Below are positions 52,110 to 63,058 of a stretch of DNA of 64,000 nucleotides, piece by piece. The position numbers and the translations under genes were made by a program. This stretch comes from Bradyrhizobium japonicum USDA 6 (lineage in GTDB: Bacteria > Pseudomonadota > Alphaproteobacteria > Rhizobiales > Xanthobacteraceae). Under the pieces are notes generated by a model. It had not been told where the DNA came from and made no database searches. It saw only the letters and a program-made list of their open reading frames with translations. Position 1 is the first letter of the stretch; every line of letters starts with the position of its first letter. The stretch is from NCBI RefSeq assembly GCF_000284375.1, contig NC_017249.1, forward strand, positions 7,433,001 to 7,497,000, in the 5' to 3' direction.

Positions 52110-53798
52110 TCAGGCCGCGCGGACCGACTCCAGGAACTGCGCGACCTCGACCTTGAGCCGCGTGCTGTCGGTTGCCAGCGATTTCGCCGCCGACAGCACC
52201 TCCGTCGACGCCGAGCCGGTCTCGATCGCACCACGCTGCACGTCCGTGATGTTCATCGAGACCTCCTGCGTGCCGACCGAGGCCTGCTGCACGTTGCGCG
52301 AGATCTCCTGCGTGGCCGCGCCCTGTTCCTCGACGGCGGCTGCGATGGCCGCCGACACCTCGGACAGCCGCTCGATGGTACCGCCGATCTCCTGGATGGC
52401 GCTGACGGATTCCTGCGTCGCGGCCTGGATCCCGGAGACCTGCGCCCCGATCTCGCCGGTCGCTTTCGCAGTCTGCTCGGCCAGCGCCTTGACCTCGGAG
52501 GCGACGACCGCGAAGCCGCGGCCGGCTTCACCGGCACGCGCCGCCTCGATGGTGGCGTTGAGCGCCAGCAGATTGGTCTGACCGGCGATGGTGTTGATCA
52601 GCTCGACCACGTCGCCGATGCGCGATGCCGCCTGCGACAGCGCGTTGACGCGGTCGTTGGTCCGCGTCGCCTGCTCGACGGCCTCCGCGGCCATCCGCGC
52701 CGAATCCTGCACGCGGCGGCTGATCTCGGTGATGGAGGATGACAGCTCCTCCGACGCGGACGCAACCGCCTGGACGTTGGTGGAAGCTTCTTCGGACGCC
52801 GCGGCGACCACGGTTGCAAGCTCCTGTCCGCGCTGCGCCGTGTTGGTCAGCGTGGTCGCGGACGCCTCGAGCTCGGTCGAGGCCGACGACACGGTGCCGA
52901 CGACCTCGCCGATCATGGCCTCGAACTTGCGGGTGATGGCGTCGACGCGGCGGCCGCGTTCGATCTTGGCTTCGGCGTCGGCCGCAGCGAGTTCGTCGGC
53001 GGCCTTCTTGGCGATCAACGCCTCCTTGAAGATCTGGAGCGCATCCGCCATCGAGCCGATCTCGGTCTTCTCGCCGCGATGCGGCACCTCGGCGGAAAGG
53101 TCGCCTTCGCCAAGCGACTGCATCGGACGGATGATCGAGGCAATCCCGCGAGAAACGTCACGCACGAGATAATAGGCGGCACCGATCGCGATGACGACCG
53201 AGAACACGATGATGCCGACCAGCACGCGGAAGATCGTGGCGTAGCTGTCGGCCGCCTGCTTCGTCTCCAGCTCGGCGCCCCGATTGTTCATCTCGATGCC
53301 CTTCTGGAGCAGCGGGTCGGCGGCCTGGGCCATCTTCGCGACCTTGGTCTGCAACAGCTCGTTGGCATCGGTCGGGAAGCGACCGACGCCCTTGCGCGAC
53401 AGCGCCATGACGTCCTGCACCCCATTCAGGTACTCGGCCCACGCCTTGCTCCACTGCTCATAGAGCGAACGCTCCTCGGCTGAGGCGATCAGTGGCTCGT
53501 AGACCTTGCGGGTCTGGTCGATGCGCCCCTGCAGCGAGGCGAGGCGCTTCTCGGCGGCTTCCTTGCCCTCGGCGGTGTCCTGCATCAGGTGCAGGCGCAG
53601 CGCGACGCGCAGCTCGTTGATGTCGGCGCGAAGCGAGCCGAGCGCACGCACGCTCGGCAGCCAACTCTCGGCGATCTCGACGGTGTGGGAATTGATACTC
53701 TGCATGGTGCCGATCGCCATCACGCCGACGCCGGCGAGCGACAACACGAGGACCGACAACACGGTCAGAAGCTTGAACACGATCGACAACTTCGACAT
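52110..53798 (-). CDS. Methyl-accepting chemotaxis protein 1
   Basis: A 562-residue chemoreceptor. TM1 (FKLLTVLSVLVLSLAGVGVM), a periplasmic four-helix bundle, TM2 (FRVLVGIIVFSVVIAIGAAY), HAMP, and a signalling domain with hairpin tip [20 protein letters not shown] then [20 protein letters not shown]. The C-terminus is [11 protein letters not shown] with no CheR pentapeptide (NWE.F). ATG 53798 is chosen over a GTG one codon earlier. First of three tandem receptors. Confidence 0.95.
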   Translation of the reverse strand: MSKLSIVFKLLTVLSVLVLSLAGVGVMAIGTMQSINSHTVEIAESWLPSVRALGSLRADINELRVALRLHLMQDTAEGKEAAEKRLASLQGRIDQTRKVYEPLIASAEERSLYEQWSKAWAEYLNGVQDVMALSRKGVGRFPTDANELLQTKVAKMAQAADPLLQKGIEMNNRGAELETKQAADSYATIFRVLVGIIVFSVVIAIGAAYYLVRDVSRGIASIIRPMQSLGEGDLSAEVPHRGEKTEIGSMADALQIFKEALIAKKAADELAAADAEAKIERGRRVDAITRKFEAMIGEVVGTVSSASTELEASATTLTNTAQRGQELATVVAAASEEASTNVQAVASASEELSSSITEISRRVQDSARMAAEAVEQATRTNDRVNALSQAASRIGDVVELINTIAGQTNLLALNATIEAARAGEAGRGFAVVASEVKALAEQTAKATGEIGAQVSGIQAATQESVSAIQEIGGTIERLSEVSAAIAAAVEEQGAATQEISRNVQQASVGTQEVSMNITDVQRGAIETGSASTEVLSAAKSLATDSTRLKVEVAQFLESVRAA

Positions 53799-54082
53799 CA
53801 CGACAAATCCCGATGATACCTAGCAACGCACAAGTCACCCGCGCCGCTATCGTCGCGACGGACGAGAGGGCGGAGTCATTCCAACAATGCTGGCTGGTTC
53901 TTATCCGGTAAGATTGCGCCCATAGTTGCAAACAGGCGTTAACAGGAACCTAGTGAAACTACGGAATTCGCTGTCGCTGCCGTTATATGTTCGGCAATCA
54001 AGCGTTGCAGCGCGACAAACATCGCGCAGCGCCACACCGGCACAAAGCGCGATGCGCGGTTCGAACAAGACCGCTGACGACC

Positions 54083-56053
54083 TCACGCCGCCCGCACCGA
54101 CTCCAGAAAGCGCGCGACTTCACTCTTCAGCCGGTTGCTCTCCTGAGACAGCGATTGCGCCGCTGAATGGACCTGGGCCGACGCAGCCCCGGTCTCGCCT
54201 GCGCCGCGCCGGACGTTACCGATATTGGCGGAGACTTCCGAGGTGCCGTGCGCTGCATGCTGGATGTTGCGGGAGATCTCCTGCGTCGCGGCGCCCTGCT
54301 CCTCCACAGCCGCGGCGATGGCCGAGGATATTTCCGACATCCGCGCGATGGTGTCGCCGATCTCCTTGATCGCGCCGACCGAATCCTGCGTCGCGGTCTG
54401 GATCGCGCCGATGTGCTGGCCGATCTCGCCGGTGGCCTTCGCGGTCTGCTCGGCGAGCGCCTTCACTTCGGTCGCGACCACCGCAAAGCCCTTGCCCGCC
54501 TCGCCCGCACGTGCCGCCTCGATCGTGGCATTCAGCGCCAGCAGATTGGTCTGGCTCGCGATGGTGTTGATCAGCTCGACCACGTCGCCGATGCGCCCTG
54601 CCGCCTTGGTCAGCTCGGCGACGCGCGCGTTGGTGCGCTGGGCCTGCTCGACCGCGACGTCAGCGACGCGGGCCGATTCCTGCACCTGGCGGCTGATCTC
54701 CGAGATCGATGTGGTCATCTCCTCGCTCGCGGACGACACCGACTGCACGTTCGCGGACGCCTCTTCGGAGGCCGCCGCCACCGCCGTGGCGAGCCCGTTA
54801 CCGCGCTCGGCGGCCTGGGTCAGCGTGTTGGAGGACGCCTCGAGCTCGGTTGCCGCCGACGACACCGTGTCGATGATCTCGCCGACCGCGCCTTCAAACC
54901 CGTCGGCGAGGCGGTGCATATCCGCCTTGCGCCGTTCGCGTCCGCGCGCATCAGCCTCCGCCTGCTCCGCGCGCAGCCGCTCCGCCTCCGCCATGTTGGT
55001 CCTGAACACCTCGACCGCGCCGGCCATCTCGCCGATCTCGTCATTGCGCCCCACGCCCGGAACGGTAATCGAGAGCTCGCCGCGCGCGAGCCGCGTCATC
55101 GCACCGACCATGCCGGACAGCGCCTTCGAGATCGACCGCCCGAGGAAGAAGCCGACCACGGCGAGCACGACGACAGTGACGGCGAAAGCAATCATCATCC
55201 ACAGGCGTACGGCATCGCGCGTTGCGACTTCCGCGGCGTCGGCCTGCTTGTACATGGCGTCGACGGCGGTCCGCACCTCGACCATGGAGGGTTCGAGCTC
55301 GCGGAATGTTTTCATCATGCTCGCGTCCAGCGCAGCGCTCTGCTGCGCGGTCTCGGCCCAGGCCGCGAACTCGGACTGGTACTTCTGGAGCTTGGCCGTG
55401 ATGTCGTTCATCACCGCCGTCGGGACTGCGACCACCTCGATCGCCTTGGAGAATTCAACCGCGGCCTTCTTCACTTCGGCAATGTATTTGGGCTCGCGCC
55501 GCAGCATGAAGTCCTTCTCGTGCCGGCGCATCATCAGCATCCAGCTCGTCGTCCTGGGATCGTCGATCTCCTTGAGCCTCACCTCGATGTCGTGCACGGC
55601 GGCGCGGAGCGAACCGGACAGGCCAAGCGTCTCGTTCAGCCCTATTCTGGTCTCGGCCACGACGAGCGCCTTGAAACGCTCAGCGTAGCGTTTGAAGCCG
55701 TCATGCGCCTGCCTGGTCTTGTCGGACAGCGCGCTCATGCCGCCGGCCGCCATCAACCGCCCGACCTCGTCGAAATCGCGGTTGATCGGTCCCATCAGCT
55801 CGGCATGGGCCTTGGCGTAGCTTTCGTTGCGGCGCTGCTGAAAATTCTTCTCGTTGCGGCGCGCCTCCAGCATCTCGATCGTGAGCTGATTGTTGAGGTC
55901 AGCGATCGCGCGGGCGCGGTTGGCAACGGTGCGGGAGGCGTCCTGAGAGAGGCTGCCGATCTCGTAGATAGCGCCGAAGGCGACGAGACCGACAAGGCCG
56001 AAGAGTCCGATCGCCATGACCTTGTGGGTGAGGCGAATGGAAAAGCCGCTCAT
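54083..56053 (-). CDS. Methyl-accepting chemotaxis protein 2 (helical bimodular sensor)
   Basis: A 656-residue chemoreceptor. TM1 ([20 protein letters not shown]), a ~250-residue helical periplasmic domain ([38 protein letters not shown], both RR.EK.F motifs typical of the HBM domain), TM2 ([20 protein letters not shown]), HAMP and signalling domain. HBM sensors bind organic acids or polyamines in known cases; ligand here unknown. Ends FLESVRAA like its neighbours. Confidence 0.94.
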   Translation of the reverse strand: MSGFSIRLTHKVMAIGLFGLVGLVAFGAIYEIGSLSQDASRTVANRARAIADLNNQLTIEMLEARRNEKNFQQRRNESYAKAHAELMGPINRDFDEVGRLMAAGGMSALSDKTRQAHDGFKRYAERFKALVVAETRIGLNETLGLSGSLRAAVHDIEVRLKEIDDPRTTSWMLMMRRHEKDFMLRREPKYIAEVKKAAVEFSKAIEVVAVPTAVMNDITAKLQKYQSEFAAWAETAQQSAALDASMMKTFRELEPSMVEVRTAVDAMYKQADAAEVATRDAVRLWMMIAFAVTVVVLAVVGFFLGRSISKALSGMVGAMTRLARGELSITVPGVGRNDEIGEMAGAVEVFRTNMAEAERLRAEQAEADARGRERRKADMHRLADGFEGAVGEIIDTVSSAATELEASSNTLTQAAERGNGLATAVAAASEEASANVQSVSSASEEMTTSISEISRQVQESARVADVAVEQAQRTNARVAELTKAAGRIGDVVELINTIASQTNLLALNATIEAARAGEAGKGFAVVATEVKALAEQTAKATGEIGQHIGAIQTATQDSVGAIKEIGDTIARMSEISSAIAAAVEEQGAATQEISRNIQHAAHGTSEVSANIGNVRRGAGETGAASAQVHSAAQSLSQESNRLKSEVARFLESVRAA

Positions 56054-56258
56054 TGAATGTGCTCCGATACGTTCGATACGCAATACAGGGAGGGCGACTC
56101 GGCACCCGAATATTGCGAGATCATGACCGTATCGGTTTTCCGGAAGGTTAACCGTGCAGGCCTTCTCACCGCGGTATCGGCCGCGGACGCATGCGAGCCG
56201 CCACGCGTCGTCGCGCGGCGGTTGCAATCGGCGGTTGATCGGGTGCGGACGGCCGCCC

Positions 56259-58001
56259 TCAGGCGGCGCGCACCGTGGTGAGGAACTTCCCGACCTCGAG
56301 CTTGAGGCGGCTGCTGTCGCCGGACAGCGACTGCGCCGCCGAAAGCACCTGCGACGACGCCGAGCCGGTCTCGCTTGCGCCGCGCTGCACGTCGGTGATG
56401 TTGGACGACACTTGATGGGTGCCTTCCGCCGCCTGCTGGACGTTGCGGGAGATTTCCTGCGTCGCGGCGCCCTGCTCTTCCACTGCAGCCGCGATCGCCG
56501 AAGAGATCTCCGACAGCTTCTCGATGGTGTCGCTGATGTCCCTGATGGCGCCGACCGAATGCTCGGTCGCGGCCTGAATGCTGGCGATCGGCTGGCCGAT
56601 CTCACCGGTTGCCTTCGCGGTCTGCTCGGCGAGCGCCTTGACCTCGGAGGCGACCACGGCAAAACCGCGGCCCGCTTCGCCGGCACGCGCGGCCTCGATC
56701 GTGGCGTTGAGCGCCAGCAGGTTGGTCTGGCCGGCGATGGTGTTGATCAGCTCGACGACGTCGCCGATCCGCGTTGCCGCCCTCGACAGCTCGCTGACAC
56801 GGTCGGTGGTGGTGCGGGCCTGGCCGACCGCCTCGCTGGCGACGCGCGCAGATTCCTGCACCTGGCGGCTGATCTCGGTGATCGACGACGACAGCTCCTC
56901 CGTTGCCGAGGCCACCGACTGCACGTTGGTGGAGGCCTCTTCGGAGGCGGCTGCGACCACGGTGGTGAGCTGCTGCGTGCGCTCCGCGGTCGAGGTGAGC
57001 GTGGTGGCGGATGCTTCAAGCTCCGTGGAAGCCGATGACACCGTACCTACGATCTCGCCGACTGCGCCTTCGAAGCTGTCGGCGAGCCTGCGCATCTCGG
57101 AGCTGCGCTGCTCGGCCGCGAGCTGATCCTGCCGCGACTTGGCTTCCGCATGCTCCCGCGCCTTCTGTTCGGACACGATCTTGAATTTTTCGACGGCACC
57201 GGCGACTTCGCCGACCTCGTCCTTGCGGCCGAGGCCCGGCAGCACCACGGAGAAATCGCCGCCGGCGAGCTTCTCCATCGCCGCCGTCAATGCGCGCATG
57301 GGCCGCGCAATGCTGAAGACGGAGAAGATGCATGCCCCGATCAGAACCAGCGCGACCAGCATACCGGTGATGAACGAGGTCCGCGCCACCGACGCCGCCT
57401 CTGCTTCGGCCTCGGTGCGGGCTTCGACGCTCTTCTGCTTGGCAAAATTGGTGATCTCGTTGGTCAGCTCCGAGATCTCTTCGTTGATCGGCGCCAGCGT
57501 TTCCTTGCGGATGCGGTCGATATCGGACACGAGCTTTGCGTACTGCGCCGCCGCTTCGCCGTCCTTCTTGCCTTCGAGCGCTAGCTCCTGCTTGCGGATA
57601 GTTTCGATTTGCTGCTCGCCCTTCTGGTAATTGCCGATCAGCACAGTCAAACGGTCGATTCGTTTGTGGTTCTCCGGCGAGTGCGACAGCTTCGCCATCT
57701 CGCCCGAGAACTTCAGCGCCGCCGTCAGGCGATCATTGAAATAGGTGGCGGCCTTCTGCATTTCGGCCGACGAGGATGATGTCAGAATGTCGCGAATGCC
57801 GATCTGCATCCCGCGCACCGAGGCTTTCGCTTCTGCAGCGTTCTGCGCGATCGCCTGCTGCGCCGATGCGGCATTGCTGAGCTTCTGAACCTCGGCGCCG
57901 CCGCTCATCTGGAGGATGATCATCAGCGTGACGAGCCCGATGGTCAGCGCGGACGTGATGGCGAGCTTGGTGCCAATTCGCAGGTTCTGAATGAACATCA
58001 T
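56259..58001 (-). CDS. Methyl-accepting chemotaxis protein 3
   Basis: A 580-residue chemoreceptor: TM1 ([20 protein letters not shown]), helical periplasmic domain ([20 protein letters not shown]), TM2 ([20 protein letters not shown]), HAMP and signalling domain with the same tip sequence. A small difference, [11 protein letters not shown], introduces proline into a helix otherwise GEIG.Q/HI..IQ. Ends FLTTVRAA. Two ATGs start the gene (58001, 57998). Confidence 0.94.
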   Translation of the reverse strand: MMFIQNLRIGTKLAITSALTIGLVTLMIILQMSGGAEVQKLSNAASAQQAIAQNAAEAKASVRGMQIGIRDILTSSSSAEMQKAATYFNDRLTAALKFSGEMAKLSHSPENHKRIDRLTVLIGNYQKGEQQIETIRKQELALEGKKDGEAAAQYAKLVSDIDRIRKETLAPINEEISELTNEITNFAKQKSVEARTEAEAEAASVARTSFITGMLVALVLIGACIFSVFSIARPMRALTAAMEKLAGGDFSVVLPGLGRKDEVGEVAGAVEKFKIVSEQKAREHAEAKSRQDQLAAEQRSSEMRRLADSFEGAVGEIVGTVSSASTELEASATTLTSTAERTQQLTTVVAAASEEASTNVQSVASATEELSSSITEISRQVQESARVASEAVGQARTTTDRVSELSRAATRIGDVVELINTIAGQTNLLALNATIEAARAGEAGRGFAVVASEVKALAEQTAKATGEIGQPIASIQAATEHSVGAIRDISDTIEKLSEISSAIAAAVEEQGAATQEISRNVQQAAEGTHQVSSNITDVQRGASETGSASSQVLSAAQSLSGDSSRLKLEVGKFLTTVRAA

Positions 58002-58226
58002 CGACGTAATCCCCGGATATGCATTGCCGCGCCAACGCGCGTGAACAATCCGGGAAGGCTAACCCGCGAGGTTGCTCATTAACGTTAAGGGCGGCAGCGG
58101 CAGCCTGGGTAGAAATACTGAAATGGCGCTTTAAACTACTGCAGCAGCGCACTTTTCACGTGCAACGAGATGGATCTCGCGGATTTGCACGCGGTGGCGT
58201 CCGTTAACGGTTACCGTTCGCGGGCA

Positions 58227-58460
58227 TCAGCACACTGTCTCACCGACCAGGCTGACGCGGAAGACCGGCTTCTTGTTCTCGTCGAGCAGCTCCATGCTCC
58301 ATTTCGCATTCGGCTTCAGGTTGCGCGCGATGCTGCCGAGCAGGTTGGCGCAGACCTCGCTCATCTCGGCCCAGACGGCGGCGCGATCCTCGAACTCGTA
58401 CGGCTGGTCGGCGGCGCCGGAATAACGACCGGTGCTGATGCGGAAGAAATACAGCGACAT
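58227..58460 (-). CDS. DUF6894-family small protein
   Basis: A 77-residue protein: MSLYFFRISTGRYSGAADQP, then YEFEDRAAVWAEMSEVCANL and WSMELLDENKKPVFRVSL. This is the typical rhizobial DUF6894 layout. AAGGG 7 nt before the ATG at 58460. Function unknown. Confidence 0.75.
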   Translation of the reverse strand: MSLYFFRISTGRYSGAADQPYEFEDRAAVWAEMSEVCANLLGSIARNLKPNAKWSMELLDENKKPVFRVSLVGETVC

Positions 58461-58611
58461 CGTAGAACCCTTGCCCCCGGCCCTGGGCAAACTGGGACGC
58501 GAGTCGCTACCAAGGCATGAAAGCCGCCGTCCGTATGACTACGGCGCGGCGGCCTGGTGACCGATGAATATTTTCAACGACAAAATGCGCGGGCGGCCCC
58601 GCGCAGCCAGC

Positions 58612-59211
58612 TCACTGGGTCGAGCGCCGCAATTCCAGCGGAGCGTCGTTCCTGGCGGGCTCCGATTTGGCTTCGGATTTCACCGGCTCGAGCCGGCTGC
58701 TCTCGACACGCGGCGTCTCGACGCGCGCGGCGACTTCAGTGTTGGACGCAGCGACCGAACCGGTGCGCTCCGAAGCGCGCAGCGAACGCGGACGCGCCAC
58801 GGCGCGGGCCATCAGCATCTGATTGCCGCCCTGGTGGCGGAAGTCGCAATAGGCGAAGCCCATGCCCGACACCGAGCCGCGGAAGCTGCGATCGTCGGTC
58901 TTTTCCAGGTTGAAGCACGGCTCGAATGGAATGCCCTTGATCGAGGCGCAGACGTTCTGCCCGCGGATCTGGAGCGTGTTGCCGGGCAGGCGGAGATGCT
59001 TCACCGGGCCTGCGCCCGAGAACTGCACCGCGCCGGCGGCGCCGAGATCGTCCAGGATGCGGCCTGCGCCGCGGGTACCGTCGAAGCAGGTGAAGGCGAA
59101 CACTTTACCGGCAACGAAGCGGCGCGCCTCGTCGGCGTTCATGCTTCCTGCAATAGCCGGAGCAAACGTCGCTGCCGCCGTGACAGCCCCCAACACAATA
59201 CGCGCAAGCAT
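58612..59211 (-). CDS. Secreted hypothetical protein
   Basis: A 199-residue exported protein. Signal peptide MLARIVLGAVTAAATFAPAIAG, then ADEARRFVAGKVFAFTCFDG and GQNVCASIKGIPFEPCFNLE, with four or more cysteines, and a Ser/Glu/Arg-rich disordered C-terminus (VETPRVESSRLEPVKSEAKS). ATG at 59211 fits the signal peptide. Family unknown. Confidence 0.7.
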   Translation of the reverse strand: MLARIVLGAVTAAATFAPAIAGSMNADEARRFVAGKVFAFTCFDGTRGAGRILDDLGAAGAVQFSGAGPVKHLRLPGNTLQIRGQNVCASIKGIPFEPCFNLEKTDDRSFRGSVSGMGFAYCDFRHQGGNQMLMARAVARPRSLRASERTGSVAASNTEVAARVETPRVESSRLEPVKSEAKSEPARNDAPLELRRSTQ

Positions 59212-59323
59212 GCTCAACTCCGAACCAACCCCAGCGCGGGCGATGCCTTATCTCTTTACCCGCTGCTTACCATACTAACCAAGGCAACATTGAAGCAGCT
59301 TGGTTGGTAAAGTCTGAACGCCG

Positions 59324-60310
59324 TTAGAGAATTTTTACCACGATGCGGCCGCGGACCTGGCCGGCCAGGATTTTCGCGCCCCATTCCGAAACTTCCTCGA
59401 TCGGAATTTCATGAGTAATTTCAGATAGTTTCGTCCGATCTAGATCCGAGGCCAGACGCTGCCAGGCGGCTTTCCGCGGCTCGATCGGGCACATCACGGA
59501 ATCGATGCCGAGAAGGCACACCCCGCGCAAAATGAAGGGTGCGACAGAAGACGGCAGGTCCATGCCGGCCGCCAGGCCGCACGCCGCGATCGCGCCGCCA
59601 TACTTCGTCATCGAGAGGAGATTCGCGAGCGTGGTCGAGCCGACGCTGTCGACGCCGCCGGCCCAGCGCTCCTTGGCGAGGGGCTTGGCCGCCGCCGACA
59701 ATTCATTGCGGTCGATGATCTCGGCCGCACCGATCTCTTTCAAATAGTCGGCTTCCGAGGCGCGGCCGGTGGAGGCGATGACGTGATAACCAAGCTTCGA
59801 GAGCACGGCGGTGGCGACCGAGCCGACGCCGCCGGCCGCGCCCGTCACCACCACAGGGCCGCTCTTCGGCGACAGGCCGTGCTTCTCCAGCGCCAGCACC
59901 GACAGCATCGCGGTGAAGCCGGCGGTGCCGATCGCCATGGCGTCACGCGCCGACAGGCCCTGCGGCAAGGCGACCAGCCAGTCGCCCTTGACCCGCGCCT
60001 TCTCGGCATAGGCGCCGAGATGGGTCTCGCCCATGCCCCAGCCGGTGCAGACGACCTTGTCGCCCGCCTTCCATTGCGGATGGGCGGAGGTTTCAACCGT
60101 GCCGGCGAAATCGATGCCGGCGATCATCGGGAAGCGACGCACCACCGGCGCCTTGCCGGTGAGCGCGAGGCCGTCCTTGTAGTTCAGCGTCGACCATTCC
60201 ACGCGGACCGTGACATCACCGTCCATCAGCTCGGAATCGTCGAACTGCGTGAGTGCGGCGGTGGTGCCCTTGTCCGCCTTGTCGATCCGGATCGCCTTGA
60301 ATGTGGCCAC
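59324..60310 (-). CDS. acuI: MDR-family oxidoreductase (AcuI/YhdH, acryloyl-CoA reductase type)
   Basis: A 328-residue zinc-free medium-chain reductase. Motifs: [33 protein letters not shown], the NADPH loop [20 protein letters not shown], and [10 protein letters not shown]. AcuI proteins reduce acryloyl-CoA to propionyl-CoA and remove reactive acrylate. GTG start at 60310 supported by AGGGAG 7 nt upstream. Confidence 0.9.
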   Translation of the reverse strand: MATFKAIRIDKADKGTTAALTQFDDSELMDGDVTVRVEWSTLNYKDGLALTGKAPVVRRFPMIAGIDFAGTVETSAHPQWKAGDKVVCTGWGMGETHLGAYAEKARVKGDWLVALPQGLSARDAMAIGTAGFTAMLSVLALEKHGLSPKSGPVVVTGAAGGVGSVATAVLSKLGYHVIASTGRASEADYLKEIGAAEIIDRNELSAAAKPLAKERWAGGVDSVGSTTLANLLSMTKYGGAIAACGLAAGMDLPSSVAPFILRGVCLLGIDSVMCPIEPRKAAWQRLASDLDRTKLSEITHEIPIEEVSEWGAKILAGQVRGRIVVKIL

Positions 60311-60351
60311 GACTGAACTCCCTGAACTTGTTTCAGGGGATGTTTAGCCGA

Positions 60352-61605
60352 TCAGGCAGGCTGCGCAACCGCTCGCTGAACCGGTTTCTCCACGATCGGA
60401 AGATTGATCAGCGCGGACAGCACGCCGAACAGGATCGACAGCCACCAGATCGGCGTATAGGAACCGAACTTTTCGAACACGATGCCGCCGAGCCAGACGC
60501 CGAGGAAGCCGCCGACCTGATGGCTGACGAAGGCGAAGCCATAGAGCGTGGCGAGCCAGCGCGTGCCGAACATCAGCGCCACCAGCGCCGAAGTCGGCGG
60601 CACCGTCGACAGCCAGGTCAGGCCGGAGACCGCGCCGAATGCGATCGCCGAGAACGGCGTGATCGGAAACGAGATGAAGGCGAGCGTCGCAAGCGCGCGC
60701 GTGAAATAGATCGCGGAGAGGATGTAGCGCTTGGGCAGCGAGTTCTGGAGATAGCCGACGCTCAGCGATCCCATGATGTTGAACAGGCCGATCGCCGCGA
60801 TCACCCAGCCGCCGGTTTGCGTCGAGATGCCGCGATCGACCAGAAACGCCGGCAGATGCACGGTGATGAAGGCGAGCTGGAAGCCGCAGGTGAAGAAGCC
60901 GAGCACCAGCAGCACATAGGAGCGATGGCCGAAGGCTTCGGCGAGCGCTTTCGTGAAGGTTTGCTCATCCTCAGGCGTCGTGTTGGCCGTGGTTGCGACC
61001 GGCGGCGTCGAGAGCGCCAGCGACAGCGGGATGATCAGCAGCATCAGGAAGCCGAACACGGTGAGCGCCTGCTGCCAGCCGAAATTGTCGATCAGCGCGA
61101 CGCCAATGGGCGCGAACAGGAACTGGCCGAACGAGCCCGCCGCGGTGCCGGCGCCGAGCGCGAGCCCGCGCTTCTCCGCCGGCAACAGCTTGGTGAAGGC
61201 CGACAGCACCAGGTTGAACGAGCAGCCGGCGAGACCGAATCCCACCATCACGCCCGCGCCGAGATTCAGCGACAGCGGCGTCGAGGAATAGCGCATCAGC
61301 AGCAGGCCGCCGGCGTAAAGCAGCGCACCGACGCACATCACCCGGAACAGGCCGAAGCGATCGGCGACCGCGCCGGCAAGGGGCTGGCCCAATCCCCACA
61401 GCAGGTTCTGCACGGCGATCGCGAGGCCGAACACGTCGCGGCCCCAGGCGAATTCGTGGCTCATCGGCTGCACGAAGAAGCCGAGCGCCGAGCGCGGGCC
61501 GAAGCCGAGCATGCCGATGGCACAGCCGCAGAGAATGATGATGGCTGGGGTACGCCAGGAGGAGGAACGCGAGACCGGACCGAGCTCGCCCGCTTGAGTG
61601 GACAT
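60352..61605 (-). CDS. MFS transporter (monocarboxylate/oxalate-formate type)
   Basis: A 417-residue, 12-TM transporter. TM1 region IIILCGCAIGMLGFGPRSAL and loop WGLGQPLAGAVADRFGLFRV match the monocarboxylate/OFA-like group. Ends PIVEKPVQRAVAQPA. AGGA lies 4 nt before the ATG 61605. Likely a carboxylate importer; substrate not determinable. Divergent from nadA. Confidence 0.88.
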   Translation of the reverse strand: MSTQAGELGPVSRSSSWRTPAIIILCGCAIGMLGFGPRSALGFFVQPMSHEFAWGRDVFGLAIAVQNLLWGLGQPLAGAVADRFGLFRVMCVGALLYAGGLLLMRYSSTPLSLNLGAGVMVGFGLAGCSFNLVLSAFTKLLPAEKRGLALGAGTAAGSFGQFLFAPIGVALIDNFGWQQALTVFGFLMLLIIPLSLALSTPPVATTANTTPEDEQTFTKALAEAFGHRSYVLLVLGFFTCGFQLAFITVHLPAFLVDRGISTQTGGWVIAAIGLFNIMGSLSVGYLQNSLPKRYILSAIYFTRALATLAFISFPITPFSAIAFGAVSGLTWLSTVPPTSALVALMFGTRWLATLYGFAFVSHQVGGFLGVWLGGIVFEKFGSYTPIWWLSILFGVLSALINLPIVEKPVQRAVAQPA

Positions 61606-61828
61606 GGGTTCCTCATCAGTCGCTGGCGGATCCGGAATAGGCAACCGCGAGCCACGCGTTTAATGCAGATGCATGAAAATCCCAAGCCAAAAATGATTGC
61701 GTTCCACGAAGGGCTGCCGCGGGAGCATTGCGTTTCAACGCGGCCTCGCCTGACGCGCCGGGTGCGACTTGACGGTAATGTGTGCGGCTGGGGCTAGCGG
61801 CCTGCGCGGGCACGTGTTATCTTTGATT

Positions 61829-61843
61829 TACTCAGATTGAGTA
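61829..61843. promoter_or_regulatory. NadQ-type operator 1 before nadA
   Basis: TACTCAGATTGAGTA is a perfect palindrome of 6-bp arms with a GAT spacer, 100 bp before the nadA ATG. Confidence 0.65.
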
Positions 61844-61867
61844 TATGTAAGCTTTGGTGAAGTCCCA

Positions 61868-61883
61868 CCGGCCTCTCGGCCGG
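61868..61883 (+). other. Hairpin in nadA leader
   Basis: CCGGCC-TCTC-GGCCGG is a perfect stem between the two NadQ-type sites, preceded by a smaller GGTG...CACC stem. Confidence 0.5.
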
Positions 61884-61902
61884 AGTTCTCAGGTTCTATA
61901 TA

Positions 61903-61917
61903 TACTCACATGGAGCA
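61903..61917. promoter_or_regulatory. Degenerate NadQ-type operator 2
   Basis: TACTCACATGGAGCA repeats the left arm of operator 1 exactly and part of the right arm, 74 bp (about seven helical turns) further on. Confidence 0.45.
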
Positions 61918-61942
61918 TAATTAGCATTCACGGGAGGCTTCG

Positions 61943-63049
61943 ATGCCCATCACTGGAATTTACGGCCCCGACGACTTTGCCAACCAGCCGCAGGGCCAAG
62001 TCCCCGCCCCTCCTCGCGCCATAGCAGCGCGAACCGGCCCCGCGCTGCCGAAGCCCTCACTGGAATGGACTGCGGACGTCGAGCGGGCGACTGCGCCGCT
62101 CTATGAGCGCGTGAAGCACGTGATCCCCCCGATCGAGTGGCCGCTGATGGCGCCGACGATCAAGGCGATCAACGAGCTGAAGCAGGCCCGGGGCGCGGTC
62201 ATCCTCGCGCACAACTACCAGGCGCCGGAGATCTTTCATTGCGTCGCCGACATCGGCGGCGACTCGCTTCAGCTCGCGGTCGAAGCGACCAAGGTGAAGG
62301 CCGACATCATCGTGCAATGCGGCGTGCACTTCATGGCGGAGACGTCAAAGCTGCTCAACCCGGACAAGATGGTACTGATCCCGGACGCGCGCGCCGGCTG
62401 CTCGCTCGCGGACAGCATCACGGGCGCGGACGTTCGCCTGCTCCGCGAAAAATTTCCCGGCGTGCCCGTCGTCGCCTATGTCAACACGTCGGCGGACGTG
62501 AAGGCGGAGGTCGACATCTGCTGCACCTCGTCGAACGCGGTGCAAGTGGTCGAGAGCCTGAACGCGCCGACCGTGATCTTCCTGCCCGATCGCTATCTCG
62601 CGACGTATGTGGCCTCGAAGACCGACGTGAAGATCATCGCCTGGAAGGGCGCCTGCGAGGTGCACGAGCGCTTTACGGGCGAAGAGCTGCGCGCTTATCG
62701 CGAGGCCGACCCCTCCGTGCAGATCATCGCGCATCCCGAATGCCCGCCTGATGTGCTGGCGGAAGCCGATTTCACCGGCTCGACCGCGCACATGATCAAC
62801 TGGGTGCGCGAGCGGCGGCCGCGGCGGCTCGTCATGATCACGGAATGCTCGATGGCCGACAATGTCCGCGCCGAGCTGCCTGACGTGGAGATGCTTCGCC
62901 CCTGCAATCTCTGCCCGCACATGAAGCGCATCACGCTCGCCAACATTCTGGACAGCCTGCTCACGCTTGGCGAGCAGGTCACGATCGATCCCGCGCTCGT
63001 GGAACGCGCGCGGCGCTCGGTCGAGCGGATGATCAATCTGAAGAATTGA
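61943..63049 (+). CDS. nadA: Quinolinate synthase A
   Basis: A 368-residue 4Fe-4S enzyme that condenses iminoaspartate with DHAP to quinolinate in NAD synthesis. Motifs: [55 protein letters not shown] and [10 protein letters not shown] with the cluster cysteines. GGGAGG precedes the ATG. First gene of a nadA-nadB unit. Confidence 0.96.
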   Translation: MPITGIYGPDDFANQPQGQVPAPPRAIAARTGPALPKPSLEWTADVERATAPLYERVKHVIPPIEWPLMAPTIKAINELKQARGAVILAHNYQAPEIFHCVADIGGDSLQLAVEATKVKADIIVQCGVHFMAETSKLLNPDKMVLIPDARAGCSLADSITGADVRLLREKFPGVPVVAYVNTSADVKAEVDICCTSSNAVQVVESLNAPTVIFLPDRYLATYVASKTDVKIIAWKGACEVHERFTGEELRAYREADPSVQIIAHPECPPDVLAEADFTGSTAHMINWVRERRPRRLVMITECSMADNVRAELPDVEMLRPCNLCPHMKRITLANILDSLLTLGEQVTIDPALVERARRSVERMINLKN

Positions 63050-63058
63050 GAGCGAAGC

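Noticed and set aside
61851..61895. Riboswitch in the nadA leader
   Set aside because: Two small hairpins are present, but I could not match any known riboswitch consensus; protein operators explain the region better.
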